From an uncultured Oscillospiraceae bacterium (GTDB lineage: Bacteria; Bacillota; Clostridia; Oscillospirales; Acutalibacteraceae): a stretch of 59,825 bases of DNA. The notes below the pieces were generated by a model. That model had not been told where the DNA came from. It saw only the letters and a list, made by a program, of their open reading frames with translations, and ran no database searches. Shown piece by piece: positions 14,886 through 23,961 of this stretch. Position numbers and translations under genes: made by a program. Location of the stretch: NCBI GenBank assembly GCA_902465155.1, contig CABQLY010000013.1:1-59825 (forward strand), written 5' to 3'. Position 1 is the stretch's first letter. The number at the start of each line of letters is the position of its first letter.

Positions 14886-15740
14886 TTATTTTATTTTAGA
14901 AAACAAGGCTTTGGTGTTTTTTAAGGCGGCGTTAAAAACCTGCTCGGCGGGTACCCCTTTTAGCTCGGCTACTTGCCGGCCTACAAAGTAAATGTATTCC
15001 GAACGGTTTAATTTTCCGCGAAAAGGCTCCGGCGCTAAGTAAGGGGCGTCGGTTTCAAGCAGTAGGCGGTCTAACGGCAAAATGCGAACCACCTCGGCCG
15101 TTTTGCGGGCGTTTTTAAAGGTCAGCACGCCGCCAACCCCTAAATAAAGGCCTAAGCTTAAAACCTGCTTTGCCATTTCGGCGCTGCCCGAAAAGCAGTG
15201 CAGCACGCCGCGCGGCTTAAATTGCTGTAAAATTTGCAGCATATCGTTGTGTGCGTCTCGGTCGTGCAAAATAACCGGCAGGTTTTGGGTCTTGGCAAAT
15301 AAAAGCTGCTGCGTTAGCACGGCGGCCTGCTCAGCTTTGTTTTCTTTGTTCCAGTAATAATCCAGGCCAATTTCCCCAATGGCAACGGTTTTAGGCTGTT
15401 TGGCCAGCGGGGCAAAAAGCGCCGGGTCAAAGGGGCCGTCGGCCAAATTTTCGGGGTGTACGCCAACCGCCGCAAAAACATGCGGGTATTTTTTGCTGTA
15501 AGCTACCGCCGTTTGGGAGGAGGCCAAATGAACCGCACAGTTAATGACCCCAACAACGCCGTTTTGCGGCAGCTCGGCAAGAATACCGGGCGATTGTTTA
15601 AATCGTTCGTCGTCATAATGGGCGTGGGAGTCAAAAATCTTGTAATGCTCCGGATTTAAGGAACTCTCGGGGTTTAAGGAACTCTCGGGGTTTAAGGCTC
15701 TCTCGGGGTTTAAGGCTCTCTCGGGGTTTAAGGGGCTCAT
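14886..15740 (-). CDS. TatD-family metal-dependent DNase with a repetitive N-terminal extension
   Basis: A 284-residue TIM-barrel hydrolase: FDSHAHYDDERF holds the metal-binding HxH, with VAIGEIGLDYYW, PVILHDRDAH, GVLHCFSGSA and LLLETDAPYLAPEP following in family order. TatD/YcfH proteins are 3'-5' DNases or D-aminoacyl-tRNA-deacylase-like enzymes. The first 31 residues are five tandem copies of a six-residue unit, LNPE plus RA, SS or HY, encoded by 18-bp repeats. No alternative ATG, GTG or TTG start lies closer to the conserved domain, so the repeats are translated. The ATG is 2 bases after the metG stop, so the two genes are coupled. Confidence 0.9.
   Translation of the reverse strand: MSPLNPERALNPERALNPESSLNPESSLNPEHYKIFDSHAHYDDERFKQSPGILAELPQNGVVGVINCAVHLASSQTAVAYSKKYPHVFAAVGVHPENLADGPFDPALFAPLAKQPKTVAIGEIGLDYYWNKENKAEQAAVLTQQLLFAKTQNLPVILHDRDAHNDMLQILQQFKPRGVLHCFSGSAEMAKQVLSLGLYLGVGGVLTFKNARKTAEVVRILPLDRLLLETDAPYLAPEPFRGKLNRSEYIYFVGRQVAELKGVPAEQVFNAALKNTKALFSKIK
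15650..15738. repeat. 18-bp tandem repeat inside the tatD 5' coding region
   Basis: About five copies of an 18-base unit, GGGGTTTAAGG followed by a variable CTCTCTC or AACTCTC. The period is a multiple of three, so copy-number change would alter protein length without breaking the frame. Confidence 0.8.
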
Positions 15741-15742
15741 GC

Positions 15743-17692
15743 TCAGCGTACCTTGGCCCCGGCGGGAACATTGTCGGCAAAAATCACCTTTACATCATTT
15801 TCGCCGGCGTCGGCCGCTAAAATCATGCCGCAGCTTTCTACCCCGCAAAGCTTGGCGGGCTTTAGGTTGGCAACAATAATAACCGTGTGCCCAATTAGCT
15901 GCTCGGGGGTGTACCAGGGGGAAATGCCCGAGGCTACGGTGCGCGGGGCGCCACTGCCGTCATCCAGCGTTAGCTTTAACAGCTTTTTAGATTTTGCAAC
16001 CGGCTCGCAGGTTAAAATTTTGGCGGTGCGAAGCTCAATTTTAGCAAAATCATTCAGGTTAATTTCGGCCAGGGTAACGGTGTTTTCGGCTTGATTTTCG
16101 GGCTTGGCTGCCGGTTTGGCCTGTGCGGCCTGCTCGGCCTCAAGCGCTTTTAGCTCTTTTTCAACATCTAACCGGGCAAACAGCGGGCTGGGTGCCGTTA
16201 CGGTAAACTCGGTGTGCATGCCGTAAACGGCCTCGAAAATTTCGGGCTGCCCGCCAGCCAGGTTTAGCTGGGCGGCAATTTTTTCGGCCGTGGCGGGGGT
16301 AACGGGGTACAGCAGCACCGAAAGCACGCGAATACACTCTAACAAATTAAACAGCACACCCTCCAGCCGGCCGCGGGCAGCGTCATCCTTAGCCAGCAGC
16401 CAGGGGGCTGTTTCGTCAATATATTTATTACAGCGTTTGGCAAAGGCCATCACCTCCTGCACCGCCTCGGCGTTGTGGTAAGCGTCCATTAGCGTGCAGT
16501 AGCGCTCTGCCGTTTGTTTGCAGCAGGCAATTAGGTCGCGGTCAAAATCGTCGGCCGGGGGCTGCTGGCAAACCTTGCCGTTAAAATATTTTACCGTCAT
16601 AGCAATGCTGCGGTTTACCAGGTTGCCAAGGTTGTTGGCCAGCTCGGTGTTGTAGTGGTTCATAAAGGTTTCGTAGGTAATGTTGCCGTCCTGCGCAAAG
16701 GGGATCTCGCTAAGCAGGTAATGGCGCACGGCGTCGGCCGAATAACGCGCGGCCAATTCGTCGGCGTAAATAACATTCCCGCGTGATTTGCTCATTTTGT
16801 CGTTCCCGAAAAGTACCCACGGGTGCCCCAAAACCTGCTTGGGCAACGGCTCGCCCAGCGCCATTAAAATAATGGGCCAGTAGATGGTGTGAAAACGAAC
16901 AATATCCTTGCCAATAACATGCAAATCGGCCGGCCAGTACTTTTTGTAAAGGTCGCTGCTGCCGTCCGGGTCGTAACCTAGGGCGGTAATGTAGTTGGTT
17001 AAGGCGTCCAGCCAAACATAAATTACATGCTTGGGGTCAAAATCTACCGGGATCCCCCATTTAAAAGAGGTACGGGAAACGCAAAGGTCCTCCAGCCCCG
17101 GCTGAATAAAGTTGTTAATCATTTCCGCCTTGCGGGAGGCCGGACAAAAGAAATCGGGCGTTTGCTCGTAGTACTTTACCAAACGGTCGCTGTATTTAGA
17201 AAGCTTTAAAAAGTAAGCCTCCTCTTTGGCGTCGGTAACCGGGCGGCCGCAGTCGGGGCATTTACCGTCTACTAACTGCGACGGCGTAAAAAACGATTCG
17301 CAGGGCACGCAGTATTTGCCCTCGTAATGGCCTTTGTAAATATCGCCCTGGTCGTAAAGCTTTTTAAAAATTTTTTGCACCGTTTTTTCGTGGCGCTCGT
17401 CGGTGGTGCGAATAAAGGTGTCAAAGGTTACATTCATGCTCTCCCACACTTGGCGAATCATGGCCGAATAGCGGTCAACATACGCCTTGGGGGTAATGCC
17501 CTCGCGGTTGGCGTATTCCTCAATTTTTTGGCCGTGCTCGTCCGAGCCGGTTACAAAATGCACATCGTAGCCCATCATGCGCTTGTAGCGGGCAATCATG
17601 TCGGCCAATACAATGTCGTATGTATTGCCAATGTGCGGTTTGCTGGAAGTGTAAGCAATGGCGGTGGTAATGTAAAATTTTTGCTGACTCAT
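15743..17692 (-). CDS. metG: Methionyl-tRNA synthetase
   Basis: Charges tRNA-Met. The 649-residue protein has the class I HIGH-type motif PHIGNTYD near the N-terminus, the zinc knuckle CVPCESF plus CPDCGRP, the KMSKS loop and a helical anticodon domain. A C-terminal EMAPII/Trbp111-like tRNA-binding domain (FAKIELRTAKILTCEPVAKS, about 540-649) supports dimerisation. The start is ATG 17692, which follows GGAGG at a good distance; the open frame upstream has only a TTG. Its promoter is at 17765-17793 and a short hairpin lies in the leader. tatD follows after 2 bases, a frequent Firmicute pairing. Confidence 0.97.
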   Translation of the reverse strand: MSQQKFYITTAIAYTSSKPHIGNTYDIVLADMIARYKRMMGYDVHFVTGSDEHGQKIEEYANREGITPKAYVDRYSAMIRQVWESMNVTFDTFIRTTDERHEKTVQKIFKKLYDQGDIYKGHYEGKYCVPCESFFTPSQLVDGKCPDCGRPVTDAKEEAYFLKLSKYSDRLVKYYEQTPDFFCPASRKAEMINNFIQPGLEDLCVSRTSFKWGIPVDFDPKHVIYVWLDALTNYITALGYDPDGSSDLYKKYWPADLHVIGKDIVRFHTIYWPIILMALGEPLPKQVLGHPWVLFGNDKMSKSRGNVIYADELAARYSADAVRHYLLSEIPFAQDGNITYETFMNHYNTELANNLGNLVNRSIAMTVKYFNGKVCQQPPADDFDRDLIACCKQTAERYCTLMDAYHNAEAVQEVMAFAKRCNKYIDETAPWLLAKDDAARGRLEGVLFNLLECIRVLSVLLYPVTPATAEKIAAQLNLAGGQPEIFEAVYGMHTEFTVTAPSPLFARLDVEKELKALEAEQAAQAKPAAKPENQAENTVTLAEINLNDFAKIELRTAKILTCEPVAKSKKLLKLTLDDGSGAPRTVASGISPWYTPEQLIGHTVIIVANLKPAKLCGVESCGMILAADAGENDVKVIFADNVPAGAKVR

Positions 17693-17733
17693 ATTTTTAA
17701 AAGCCTCCAAAGCAAGAATAGCGTTTTAAAGCC

Positions 17734-17753
17734 GCTGCCAAATTTTTGGCAGC
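17734..17753 (-). other. Stem-loop in the metG leader
   Basis: GCTGCCAAA pairs with TTTGGCAGC close to the predicted transcription start. The leader is too short for a T-box or SAM riboswitch. Confidence 0.4.
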
Positions 17754-17764
17754 AATACCATTAT

Positions 17765-17793
17765 AGTATACCAATTTTTTGCGCATTTTACAA
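17765..17793 (-). promoter_or_regulatory. Promoter of metG-tatD
   Basis: Minus strand: TTGTAA (17788-17793), a 17-base spacer and TATACT (17765-17770). Confidence 0.7.
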
Positions 17794-17831
17794 GGGGCGA
17801 CAAATAAAAAACACAAATTTTGCCGTTGGCA

Positions 17832-17860
17832 TTGCAAACGGCGGGCGGTTTTGGTAAAAT
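17832..17860 (+). promoter_or_regulatory. Probable promoter of the ABC-F gene
   Basis: TTGCAA (17832-17837), a 17-base spacer and TAAAAT (17855-17860), 34 bases before the ATG. Confidence 0.5.
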
Positions 17861-17893
17861 AAAAGGGTATTATATTTTTTTGGGGTTTACAGC

Positions 17894-19813
17894 ATGGCGT
17901 TATTAGAATTACATCATATTACAAAATCCTTTGGCGAAAATTTGCTGCTGCAGGACGTAGTTTTGGCCGTAGAAAAAAACGAGCGGGTTGGGCTAATTGG
18001 CGCAAACGGCGCCGGCAAAACAACGCTTTTTAAAATGATGATTGGCTCCGAGCCGCCCGACAGCGGGCAGGTGGTAAAGGCCGCGGGGCTAAAAATTGGT
18101 TATTTAGAGCAGCACGCCTGCAAGGGCAGCAGCCGCACCGCGTATGAGGAGACGGTGCAGGTTTTTGCACCCCTTATTGCGTTAGAGCAGCAGTTGGAGC
18201 AGCTAAACCGCCGCCTGCTAAGCGAGCAGAGCGCCGAATTAATAGAGCGGCAGGCGCGCCTGACCGAAGCGTTTCACCAAAGCGGCGGCCTAACCTACAA
18301 AAACCGCACGGCAGCGGTTTTAAGCGGCTTGGGCTTTGGGGCCGAAAAGCAGCAGCTGCCGGTAGAGGCCTTAAGCGGCGGGCAGCGGGCTAAAATTGGG
18401 CTGGCTAAGCTGCTTTTGTGCCAAAACGATTTAATTTTATTAGACGAACCTACCAACCATTTGGATATTGACGCCGTAACCTGGCTGGAGGATTACATTT
18501 TAAGCTGTAACATGGCCGCCGTTATTATTTCGCACGACCGTTATTTTTTAGATAAGGTTACCAACAAAACCGCCGAAATTGACCACGCGCGGCTGTTTGT
18601 AACCAAGGGCGGCTTTTCAAAGTACCAAGCTTTAAAAGAGCAGCGCCTGCTTAGCGAAAGCCGCGAGTACGAAAACAAAATGCGCGAAATTCACCGCTTG
18701 CAGGGCATTGTAGAGCAGCAGCGCCGCTGGAACCGCGAAAAAAACATTAAAACCGCCGAAAGCAAATTAAAGCAAATTGAGCGGATTGAAAAAACTCTGG
18801 TAACCCCCGAAAACGAGCAGCACCGCGTAAGCTTTAGCTTTCCCTGCGCCGGGCGCTGCGGCGAAACGGTGCTAAGCGTGTTTAAGGATAGCTGCTTGTT
18901 TGCCTCGGGCCCGCTGTACCAAAATGTTAGCTTTACCGTGCGGCGGGGGGAGCGTGTGTTTTTGGTTGGCCCCAACGGGGTAGGCAAAACAACTTTAATT
19001 AAACGCATTATGGCGCAAAGCAGCCCCAACTTTCAGTTAGGGGTGGGGGTGCTGCCGGCGTATTTTGAGCAGTTTCAGGAGGGGATTGACCCCAACAGCA
19101 CCCCAATGGACGAAATTCACAGCGCCTACCCCCAAATGGGCGACACGGCCGTTCGCAACGCCTTGGCCGCCTTTGAGTTTTACGGGGACGATGTTTTTCG
19201 GCGCAACAGCACCCTAAGCGGCGGCGAGCGGGCGCGCGTTGCCATTTGCAAAATAATGTTAAGCGAAAATAACTTTTTAATTTTAGATGAGCCAACCAAC
19301 CATTTAGATATTACCTCTAGTCAAGCGCTGGAGCAGGCGTTAAAGCTGTACGAGGGCACGCTGCTAATTGTTTCGCACGACCGTTATTTTATGAACCGTT
19401 TGGCCGACCGAATTGTTTATCTGCGGCCCGAGGGCTCTATTACCGTTGACGGCAATTACGACGACTTTTTGCGCTACACCGAGCAGCACGGGCTGCTGCA
19501 AACCGAAAGGGCCCCCGCCGCCGCGGAAAACGCCCCCAAAAAGGGCAAGGAAATTTACCTGCAAAACAAAAAGGCCGCCGCTAAAAAGCGGCAGCTGGAG
19601 CGCGCGGTGGCAAATCTGGAGGCGCAAATTGCAACCTTAGAGCAGCAGCAACAGCAGTTAAACGCCAAAATTGCCGCCGGGGATGAGGACTATACCGTTT
19701 TAATGGAGCAAACCGACCAATTACAGGGCGTAGAGCAGGCGTTGGAGCAAGCTTTGCAGGAGTGGGACGCTGCCGCTGAGCAGTTGGCCGAACTAACCGA
19801 AACCGAAAATTAG
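17894..19813 (+). CDS. ABC-F family ATPase
   Basis: A 639-residue soluble protein with two ABC ATPase domains and no membrane segments, hence ABC-F: a translation factor that acts at the ribosomal E site rather than a transporter. Domain 1 has GANGAGKTT, LSGGQRAKIGLAKLL and LDEPTNHLDI; domain 2 has GPNGVGKTT, LSGGERARVAICKIML and the same LDEPTNHLDI. The inter-domain linker (about 245-310) is highly charged and helical. The C-terminus (about 560-635) is a Gln/Glu-rich coiled coil, as in Uup/YdiF-type members. Which ABC-F subgroup it belongs to, including antibiotic protection, cannot be decided by eye. Confidence 0.93.
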   Translation: MALLELHHITKSFGENLLLQDVVLAVEKNERVGLIGANGAGKTTLFKMMIGSEPPDSGQVVKAAGLKIGYLEQHACKGSSRTAYEETVQVFAPLIALEQQLEQLNRRLLSEQSAELIERQARLTEAFHQSGGLTYKNRTAAVLSGLGFGAEKQQLPVEALSGGQRAKIGLAKLLLCQNDLILLDEPTNHLDIDAVTWLEDYILSCNMAAVIISHDRYFLDKVTNKTAEIDHARLFVTKGGFSKYQALKEQRLLSESREYENKMREIHRLQGIVEQQRRWNREKNIKTAESKLKQIERIEKTLVTPENEQHRVSFSFPCAGRCGETVLSVFKDSCLFASGPLYQNVSFTVRRGERVFLVGPNGVGKTTLIKRIMAQSSPNFQLGVGVLPAYFEQFQEGIDPNSTPMDEIHSAYPQMGDTAVRNALAAFEFYGDDVFRRNSTLSGGERARVAICKIMLSENNFLILDEPTNHLDITSSQALEQALKLYEGTLLIVSHDRYFMNRLADRIVYLRPEGSITVDGNYDDFLRYTEQHGLLQTERAPAAAENAPKKGKEIYLQNKKAAAKKRQLERAVANLEAQIATLEQQQQQLNAKIAAGDEDYTVLMEQTDQLQGVEQALEQALQEWDAAAEQLAELTETEN

Positions 19814-19830
19814 AAAAAAGGAGCATTTTA

Positions 19831-20964
19831 ATGTTAGAAAAAGAAATTGCCGAGCTGCGGCTCCGTTTTAAAAACGAAAAGAATAATATTTCCCGTATTC
19901 GGGGCTGTTTGGTAAACGAAAAAGGGGAGATTATTTCGGAGTTTGACCAAACTTTGGGGCTGCTGCCGCCCGAAGCGGCTGAGGGGCTTTTGGGCGTTAT
20001 GCGCAAAACCTTGACCGGCGCGGTGGGCAAAAATTTAGTAGATATTGCCTTTTCTAACGACCAGGTTGTAGCCGGCAGCGACGAGCACAACCTGCTTATG
20101 GCGCTGCGGGATTCGGAGCTTTCAAACGACGACGCCGTGCACGAGCTGTTTGCCCGGGCCATTCATTCGCTGCATTTTGAGGGCAATTTTTTAATTTTGC
20201 TGGCCTGCGACAGTTACGATGTTTTTGGTTATTCCGGCTCCGGCGAGCGGGAGGAGGACGCCGCCGAGGTTTTTCGTTACATTACCTGCAGCGTTTGCCC
20301 GGTAAAGCTTAGCCGGCCAATGCTAAGCTACATAGCATACGAAAACGCGTTTCACGCCATAGCGGCCAATTCGGTTGTTTCGGCGCCGGAGCTGGGCTTT
20401 TTGTTTCCCGCGTTTGACGACCGCACCGCCAACATTTACGGGGCGCTGTTTTACACCAAAAGCGCTGCCGATATTCACGCCGAGTTTATTGAGGAAATTT
20501 TTAAAACCGGCGTGCCAATGCCGGCGGCTGAGCAAAAGCAAAGCTTTGACGATCTGCTGAGCCAAACAGTAAGCAACGACCGGCGTTACGAGGTGGTGCA
20601 AACAATGCACGACCGTGTTTACGACCTGGTAGAGGATTATAAATCGCACGAGCAGGAGGAGCCGCTGCGGCTAAATAAACGGGAAATTAGCGGAATGTTA
20701 AAGGATTGCGAGCTGGCACCGCCGCAGCTGGAGGCCTTTGAACGCGGCTTTGACGAACGCTTTGGCGCCAACGCCGAGCTTTGCCCGCAAAATTTGGTAG
20801 ATGTTAAGCAGTTTTACCTGCAAACGCCGGATGTAACCATTAAGGTAAACCCCCAGCGCAGCGATTTGGTTGAAACCCGGTTAATAGACGGCCACCGCTA
20901 CATTTTAATTCGCGCCGAGGAGGGCGTAGAGGTAAACGGCGTTACCGTTAAAATTACCGAATAA
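19831..20964 (+). CDS. DUF4317 family protein
   Basis: A 377-residue cytoplasmic protein recognisable as DUF4317 by its opening (KEIAELRLRFKNEKNNISRI followed by RGCLVNEKGEI) and by the conserved central SYIAYENAFHAIAANS and DRTANIYGALFYTK. The family is common in Clostridia and has no known function; some members are annotated only by phage or stress context. It begins 17 bases after the ABC-F gene with an AAAAGGAG ribosome site, so the two are probably co-transcribed. No signal peptide or membrane segment is visible. Confidence 0.8.
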   Translation: MLEKEIAELRLRFKNEKNNISRIRGCLVNEKGEIISEFDQTLGLLPPEAAEGLLGVMRKTLTGAVGKNLVDIAFSNDQVVAGSDEHNLLMALRDSELSNDDAVHELFARAIHSLHFEGNFLILLACDSYDVFGYSGSGEREEDAAEVFRYITCSVCPVKLSRPMLSYIAYENAFHAIAANSVVSAPELGFLFPAFDDRTANIYGALFYTKSAADIHAEFIEEIFKTGVPMPAAEQKQSFDDLLSQTVSNDRRYEVVQTMHDRVYDLVEDYKSHEQEEPLRLNKREISGMLKDCELAPPQLEAFERGFDERFGANAELCPQNLVDVKQFYLQTPDVTIKVNPQRSDLVETRLIDGHRYILIRAEEGVEVNGVTVKITE

Positions 20965-21019
20965 TGAACCTAAAGCGGCAGCCAAAATTGCAATAAAGCG
21001 GCGGTAAAAAAAATTAAAA

Positions 21020-21180
21020 GCTGGCCGCCGCTAAAGTAAGCCCCAAAGGGCAAAGGCTGCCGTAAAAGCAAAACCACAAAAGGCAAAGGCTGCCGCCGAA
21101 AAAACAAAACCACAACGGCAAAAGCCGCTGTAAGAACAACCCCACAACGGCAAAAGCTGCCGTAAAAGCAGAAAAAGCAA
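21020..21180. repeat. Decayed lysine/alanine-type repeats with no open frame
   Basis: Four imperfect copies of an about 40-base unit containing AAACCACAACGGCAAAAGC and GCTGCCGTAA. In pieces it reads as Lys/Ala/Pro-rich peptide, but stops interrupt every plus-strand frame. It lies between the DUF4317 stop and the rpsT terminator. Confidence 0.5.
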
Positions 21181-21211
21181 CCGCCGCACCGAAAAAAACG
21201 GTGCGGCGGTA
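21180..21211 (-). terminator. Terminator of rpsT
   Basis: Minus strand: a 12-bp stem (ACCGCCGCACCG with its complement) around a run of seven T, then a TGCTTTTTCTGCTTTT tail. Confidence 0.75.
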
Positions 21212-21236
21212 AAGCTTTAAAACCAAAATTAAAAAA

Positions 21237-21500
21237 TTACTTGCTTAATTTGTTTAAGCGGGTAGCAAGCTGAGATTTTTTTCTGGCGGCGGTGTTGCTG
21301 TGCAGAATACCTTTAGCCTGAGCTTGGTCAATTTTTTTAACAGCAACCTTTACGGTTTCACCCGCGTCGGCAGCTTTGGCCTCAATGGCAAGATCAGCTT
21401 TTTTAATGGCGGTTCTAAGAGCGGAACGGTAGCTTCTGTTACGCTCATTGCGTACCTTAGAGATTAAAACTCTTTTTTTGGCGGACTTAATGTTTGGCAT
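21237..21500 (-). CDS. rpsT: 30S ribosomal protein S20
   Basis: An 87-residue, Lys/Arg/Ala-rich helical protein that binds 16S rRNA. MPNIKSAKKRVLISKVRNER at the start, TAIKKADLAI in the middle and GILHSNTAARKKSQLATRLN near the end are the S20 signatures, and the length is standard. GGAGGTG lies upstream of ATG 21500. It is monocistronic, with promoter and terminator both identified, and diverges from tex. Confidence 0.98.
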   Translation of the reverse strand: MPNIKSAKKRVLISKVRNERNRSYRSALRTAIKKADLAIEAKAADAGETVKVAVKKIDQAQAKGILHSNTAARKKSQLATRLNKLSK

Positions 21501-21536
21501 AGTCGCACCTCCTTACTATAAACTCAATATAGATAT

Positions 21537-21565
21537 ATACTACCACTTTTTGCTCCCTATTTCAA
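21537..21565 (-). promoter_or_regulatory. Promoter of rpsT
   Basis: Minus strand: TTGAAA (21560-21565), a 17-base spacer and TAGTAT (21537-21542). Confidence 0.7.
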
Positions 21566-21678
21566 GAGTTTTTTGCTTTTTTTGCAAAATAAAGTACACA
21601 ATTTCTTAAAACAGCGCCAAAATTGTGCAAAACAACCCACAAAGCTGTGTACAGGCTGTAAAATTCTTGGCTTTACCT

Positions 21679-21706
21679 TGCGGGGGCTTTAAAATTTTGC
21701 TATAAT
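21679..21706 (+). promoter_or_regulatory. Promoter of tex
   Basis: TTGCGG (21679-21684), a 16-base spacer and an extended -10, TGC-TATAAT (21698-21706). Confidence 0.7.
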
Positions 21707-21781
21707 AGTAAACGGTAATTTTGTTTAAAAATTTTAAAATTGGCCGGCCGGCCAAAAGTTTAAAGCGAGGAACACAACCGA

Positions 21782-23935
21782 ATGACCGAGAACCCTATTA
21801 TTGCCACAGCCGCAAAAGAGCTTAATTTAAACCCGCAGTACGCCGAAAATGTTATAAAGCTGTTGGATGACGGCAACACCGTACCCTTTATTGCCCGCTA
21901 CCGTAAGGAAATGCACGGCACCATGGACGACCAAATGATTCGCGAATTGGCCGACAGGGTAAATTACCTGCGCAATTTGGCGCAGCGCAAGGGCGAGGTG
22001 CTGGAGGCCATTGCCGAGCAGGGCAAGCTGACCGATGAATTAAAAGAGCAAATTAACGCCGCGGAAACCTTAGCGGTGGTAGAGGATTTGTACCGCCCGT
22101 ATAAGCAAAAGCGTCGTACCAGGGCTATGATTGCGCGGGAACGGGGGTTAGAGCCGCTGGCCCAGGCGCTGCGCAGCAATTGCCGGCAGGAGCCCGAAAA
22201 GCTGGCGGCGGCATTTGTAAACCCCGGGCAGGAGGTTTTAACCGCGCAGGACGCTTTAGCCGGCGCGGGGGATATTATTGCCGAGGATATTTCGGACGAC
22301 GCCGAGGTGCGCCGCCTGCTGCGCCTTTTGGTGCAAAAACGCGGGGAGCTGCGGGCCCAGGCCGCCACCGACGAGGATTCGGTTTACCGGCTGTATTACG
22401 ATTACCGCGAACCGGTAGCCCGCGTGCAAAGCCACCGGGTGCTGGCGGTAAACCGCGGGGAGAAGGAAAAGCTTTTAAAGGTTACGGTAGAGGTAAACGA
22501 GGACGAGGCACTGGCCATTTTGCAGCGCCGTTACGCGGCCGGGCAAAACCCTGCCACCGCCTTTTTGCTTGCCTGCTGTAAAGACGCGTACGAGCGGCTT
22601 ATTTTTCCTTCGGTGGAGCGGGAAACCCGCGCTGCCCTAACGGCTGCCGCAAGCGAGCAGGCCATTAAAATGTTTGCCCAAAACCTAAAGCCCCTGCTGC
22701 TGCAGCCCCCGCTAAAAAACCGGGTGGTACTGGGGTTTGACCCCGCCTACCGCACCGGCTGTAAGCTTGCCGTGGTAGATGCAACCGGAAAGGTTTTAGA
22801 AACCGGCGTTGTTTACCCCACCCCGCCGCACAACAAAAAGGAGCAGGCCGCCGCAGAGCTGAAACGGCTGATTTTAACCTACGGCGTTACCGCCATTGCC
22901 ATTGGCAACGGCACCGCAAGTAAAGAGTCGGAGATTTTTGTGGCCGAGCTTTTAAAAGAGCTGCCGGGCGTTTGTTACAGCATGGTAAATGAGGCTGGCG
23001 CTTCGGTTTATTCGGCCTCAAAGCTGGGGGCCCAGGAGTTCCCGGAATTTGATGTTTCGTTGCGCAGCGCCGTTTCTATTGCGCGGCGCCTGCAAGACCC
23101 GTTGGCCGAGCTGGTTAAAATTGACCCCAAATCTATTGGCGTGGGGCAGTACCAGCACGATATGCCGCAGGCCCGTTTAACCGAAACCCTAAACGGTGTG
23201 GTAGAGGACTGTGTAAATGCGGTTGGGGTAGACCTAAACACCGCCTCGGCCAGCCTGCTGGCGCAGGTTGCCGGCTTAACGGCGGCCACCGCTAAAAATG
23301 TGGTGCAATTCCGGCAGGAAAACGGCGCGTTTAAAAACCGCAGGCAGCTGTTAAAGGTTGCAAAATTAGGGCCAAAGGCCTTTACGCAGTGCGCCGGCTT
23401 TTTGCGTATTCCGGGCGGGGAGGAGCCGCTGGATAATACCGGCGTGCACCCGGAAAGCTACCCGGCCGCCCGCACCTTAATAAAAGCGCTGGGCTACCAA
23501 ACCGTTGCCGACTGCGCAACCATTGCCGAAAAAGCAAAGCAGGCGGGCACCCCGGCGTTGGCGGAGCTTTGCGGCGTGGGCGAGCCCACCGTGCGGGATA
23601 TTATTACCGAGCTGAGTAAACCGGGGCGCGATTTGCGCGACGAGCTGCCCAAGCCGGTGCTGCGCAGCGATATTTTAAGCTTAAGCGACCTAAAGCCCGG
23701 CACGGTCTTAACCGGCACGGTGCGCAATGTTATTGATTTTGGCGCGTTTGTTGATATTGGCGTGCATCAAGACGGATTGGTGCATATTTCTGAAATCTGC
23801 AATCGGTTTATTAAACATCCCAGCGAGGTTTTAAAGGTTGGCGACGTGGTAACGGTTACGGTGCTTTCGGTAGAACCCGAAAAAAAGCGTATTTCGTTAA
23901 GCATAAAACAGGCGCAAAAGCCGCCCAAGGCGTAA
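21782..23935 (+). CDS. tex: Tex-family RNA-binding protein with S1 domain
   Basis: A 717-residue cytoplasmic protein matching Tex throughout. The N-terminal helical region has NTVPFIARYRKEMHGTMDD, and the YqgF/RNase H-like domain starts at VVLGFDPAYRTGCKLAVVD. A helix-hairpin-helix region (GVDLNTASASLLAQVAGL) and a C-terminal S1 RNA-binding domain (GTVLTGTVRNVIDFGAFVDI, about 645-712) follow. Tex proteins affect transcription and stress tolerance in several bacteria, and the exact role varies. It is followed after 26 bases by a HAD phosphatase gene on the same strand. Confidence 0.95.
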   Translation: MTENPIIATAAKELNLNPQYAENVIKLLDDGNTVPFIARYRKEMHGTMDDQMIRELADRVNYLRNLAQRKGEVLEAIAEQGKLTDELKEQINAAETLAVVEDLYRPYKQKRRTRAMIARERGLEPLAQALRSNCRQEPEKLAAAFVNPGQEVLTAQDALAGAGDIIAEDISDDAEVRRLLRLLVQKRGELRAQAATDEDSVYRLYYDYREPVARVQSHRVLAVNRGEKEKLLKVTVEVNEDEALAILQRRYAAGQNPATAFLLACCKDAYERLIFPSVERETRAALTAAASEQAIKMFAQNLKPLLLQPPLKNRVVLGFDPAYRTGCKLAVVDATGKVLETGVVYPTPPHNKKEQAAAELKRLILTYGVTAIAIGNGTASKESEIFVAELLKELPGVCYSMVNEAGASVYSASKLGAQEFPEFDVSLRSAVSIARRLQDPLAELVKIDPKSIGVGQYQHDMPQARLTETLNGVVEDCVNAVGVDLNTASASLLAQVAGLTAATAKNVVQFRQENGAFKNRRQLLKVAKLGPKAFTQCAGFLRIPGGEEPLDNTGVHPESYPAARTLIKALGYQTVADCATIAEKAKQAGTPALAELCGVGEPTVRDIITELSKPGRDLRDELPKPVLRSDILSLSDLKPGTVLTGTVRNVIDFGAFVDIGVHQDGLVHISEICNRFIKHPSEVLKVGDVVTVTVLSVEPEKKRISLSIKQAQKPPKA

Positions 23936-23961
23936 AAAACGCAAAGGTAAGGGATTTTTAA

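Noticed and set aside
17693..17770. SAM riboswitch or T-box upstream of metG
   Set aside because: Leader too short, and no T-box core or SAM-I motifs.
21014..21226. Hydrophobic minus-strand frame next to rpsT
   Set aside because: It reads through the rpsT terminator and is produced by the repeat; no ribosome site.
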